Positions 62,505-64,000 of a stretch of DNA of 64,000 bases are shown here, piece by piece; the stretch's first letter is position 1; every line of letters begins with the position of its first letter. The position numbers were made by a program, and so were the translations under genes. The stretch lies in contig OZ024857.1 in NCBI GenBank assembly GCA_964017155.1, forward strand, positions 15,107,896 to 15,171,895, given 5' to 3'. The notes below the pieces were generated by a model. The model was given only the letters and a program-made list of their open reading frames with translations, was not told the DNA's origin and ran no database searches. This DNA is from Oasisia sp. SBJ-2009. Its lineage: Eukaryota; Annelida; Polychaeta; Sabellida; Siboglinidae.

Positions 62505-63510
62505 GACTGTCAGAGGTAGCAGGCTGTCCTCATGAACACGTATGTACCGTCTACTACTGTTTCTGCAAGTTTTCAGCCCCACGTTAATGTGACATGCTGG
62601 TCATACATAGCACGTGGTTGTTTGGTCAGTAGCTGTGCATAAGTTATAGCTGGTCAGTGCAGCGGTTATGCTGACATGTTTAATGTGAACAGGGTGTAGG
62701 TGGATAGTCTAGCGCCAAAGATAGCGTAATATCCTTTGACAGATAGGGAGGTATATGAGTGCTTTATATAATGTGATAGCATAGAAATATTAAGTGTGGA
62801 ATGGATATCATATCTGATTTGTGAATGGGCGTGTTACGACTGGTGCAACATTGCTACCAGTGTTGTCATTGGCTATAGCATTTTTTCTGGTTAATCTGAT
62901 GCAGAAAATTAACGCAATAAAGTTTAAGACATACAAATAAGAATTTAGAATACAATGTATTAACTGTTCTGTTACTGTTTCAAAATAAGCATAAGTTACA
63001 GTCAATGTCAACACTGATTTTTTTTATTTCTTGAAATAAACATTGCACCTGTTCGTACAGTGTAGCAGGTTAGCAGTATCAACATTATTTAATTTAAAAA
63101 CATAAATTACATTGTTAGAGAGAGTCGTGATGATGAATCATGACTTGTGATCTGCAACTTGTTTTCTTGCACAGTAATCTTATATTTATAAACTTCTTTG
63201 ACCATTTATTTCAGTAATTTTTATTAATTTTAATAGTTTGATAACATTTTTGTAATAAGCATGCTTATTTTTCTTCGGTCAGTATTGTTGTTACTGTTAG
63301 ATGCATAGTTTGTTAGTGAAATGATAGAAAGTTGTAAAAATAGATGAACACAACATCTACTGACTCAGCCATCTTTCATATATCATGGATGATTTTGAAA
63401 GTGAAACTTGATAAGGCCTAGTGACAGCTGTCACAGGAAGCATATCAGTTAAGGACACCAAGTCTCAGAGGAGGGATGTTTGGCCCTACTTCCAGTAAAC
63501 ACTGTTTGTT
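62505..63510. other. No gene seen
   Basis: AT-rich sequence between the two candidate exons; would be an intron if both are real. Confidence 0.4.
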
Positions 63511-63513
63511 CAG

Positions 63514-63660
63514 CTGTTGAGTGGCTGGTCAGTGGAAAGTTGGCCACAGGCTGTGGGGGTCAGGAAGCACAGGTGGTCTGTGTGGCTTTAACAGGGAGTA
63601 GAGTGGTCAAACTGGTCACTACAGTGGGCAGTGTAGAGGTGTGGTGCATCTCATTGATGG
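63514..63660 (+). CDS. Candidate exon of the same unidentified gene
   Basis: It follows an acceptor (TTTGTTCAG) and is open in the phase left by the previous candidate. It encodes AVEWLVSGKLATGCGG, then AQVVCVALTGSRVVKLVTTV and GSVEVWCIS. The pattern (V-CVA----V-LVTTV-SVEVW-I) is WD40-repeat-like. The 3' border is unclear. Could be chance; the next exons would lie beyond the window. Confidence 0.25.
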
Positions 63661-64000
63661 TGATGTGGGATTTACTTATATGTACAACTATAAGACAAGG
63701 AATACAGTGACTTTCTTGTTTGTTGATTTCATTGAATTATGCCTGTGGACAACCTTGTGTGATGCTGGTTCTCTGGTTTGCTGACAACCTCCACAAGTCT
63801 GTCTACATACTGGAAGTAGCACCCAGAACCGAATTGTCAACTACTTTCAACTACTTGTGATTTTGGAACACAGGAACACACATGAGTCACTGTGGGAACG
63901 TTATCGTTAGGTGATGTCTAATATGACAATTGACAAGGATTATTGTGGAACCTGTTATACTGACAGCATAAGATGTTTACTGACAGCTGTTTGATAACCA

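Overview
Eukaryotic (metazoan) nuclear DNA: AT-rich, with GT-AG introns, tRNA-derived SINEs, RTE/CR1-like LINE fragments, small inverted-repeat DNA transposons and many minisatellites. Nothing is prokaryotic: no operons and no CRISPR. Repeat content and protein divergence suggest a marine invertebrate, most likely a lophotrochozoan such as a mollusc; this is inference, not proof.

Three conserved genes could be reconstructed exon by exon, with splice phases that close at every junction. (1) NUP62 (nucleoporin p62), minus strand, 8169-17821: 10 coding exons, about 594 aa, FG repeats followed by the Nsp1_C coiled coil. (2) UBE2F (NEDD8-conjugating E2), plus strand, 20823-25142: 6 coding exons, 176 aa, head-to-head with NUP62. 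(3) ULK4 (Unc-51-like pseudokinase), minus strand, 28101-56673: 33 coding exons, about 1315 aa, tail-to-tail with UBE2F. A CpG-denser stretch at about 57.4-58.45 kb probably holds the ULK4 promoter, perhaps a bidirectional one. One or two candidate exons of an unidentified plus-strand gene lie at 62.3-63.7 kb.

Layout: 0-7 kb is a retrotransposon graveyard, with a decayed RTE-type LINE, an intact 1043-aa LINE ORF, a third LINE 3' end split by a SINE, and another SINE. 7.8-18 kb is NUP62, with several small DNA transposons in its introns. 18-20.8 kb is the divergent intergenic region. 20.8-26 kb is UBE2F, and 26-28.1 kb is the 3' intergenic region. 28.1-56.7 kb is ULK4, packed with minisatellites and TE fragments. 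56.8-64 kb is upstream and mostly non-genic.

The most unusual signal is a class of tandem arrays that begin exactly at exon-intron junctions and carry a copy of the splice site in each unit: ULK4 exon 4 donor, exon 21 acceptor, exon 28 acceptor and donor, exon 31 donor, and NUP62 exon 7 acceptor. The ULK4 exon 4 array has 15 units of 54 bp. It is open in the ULK4 reading frame, and every one of its 15 candidate donors has the same phase, so alternative donor choice would lengthen the pseudokinase in 18-residue steps.
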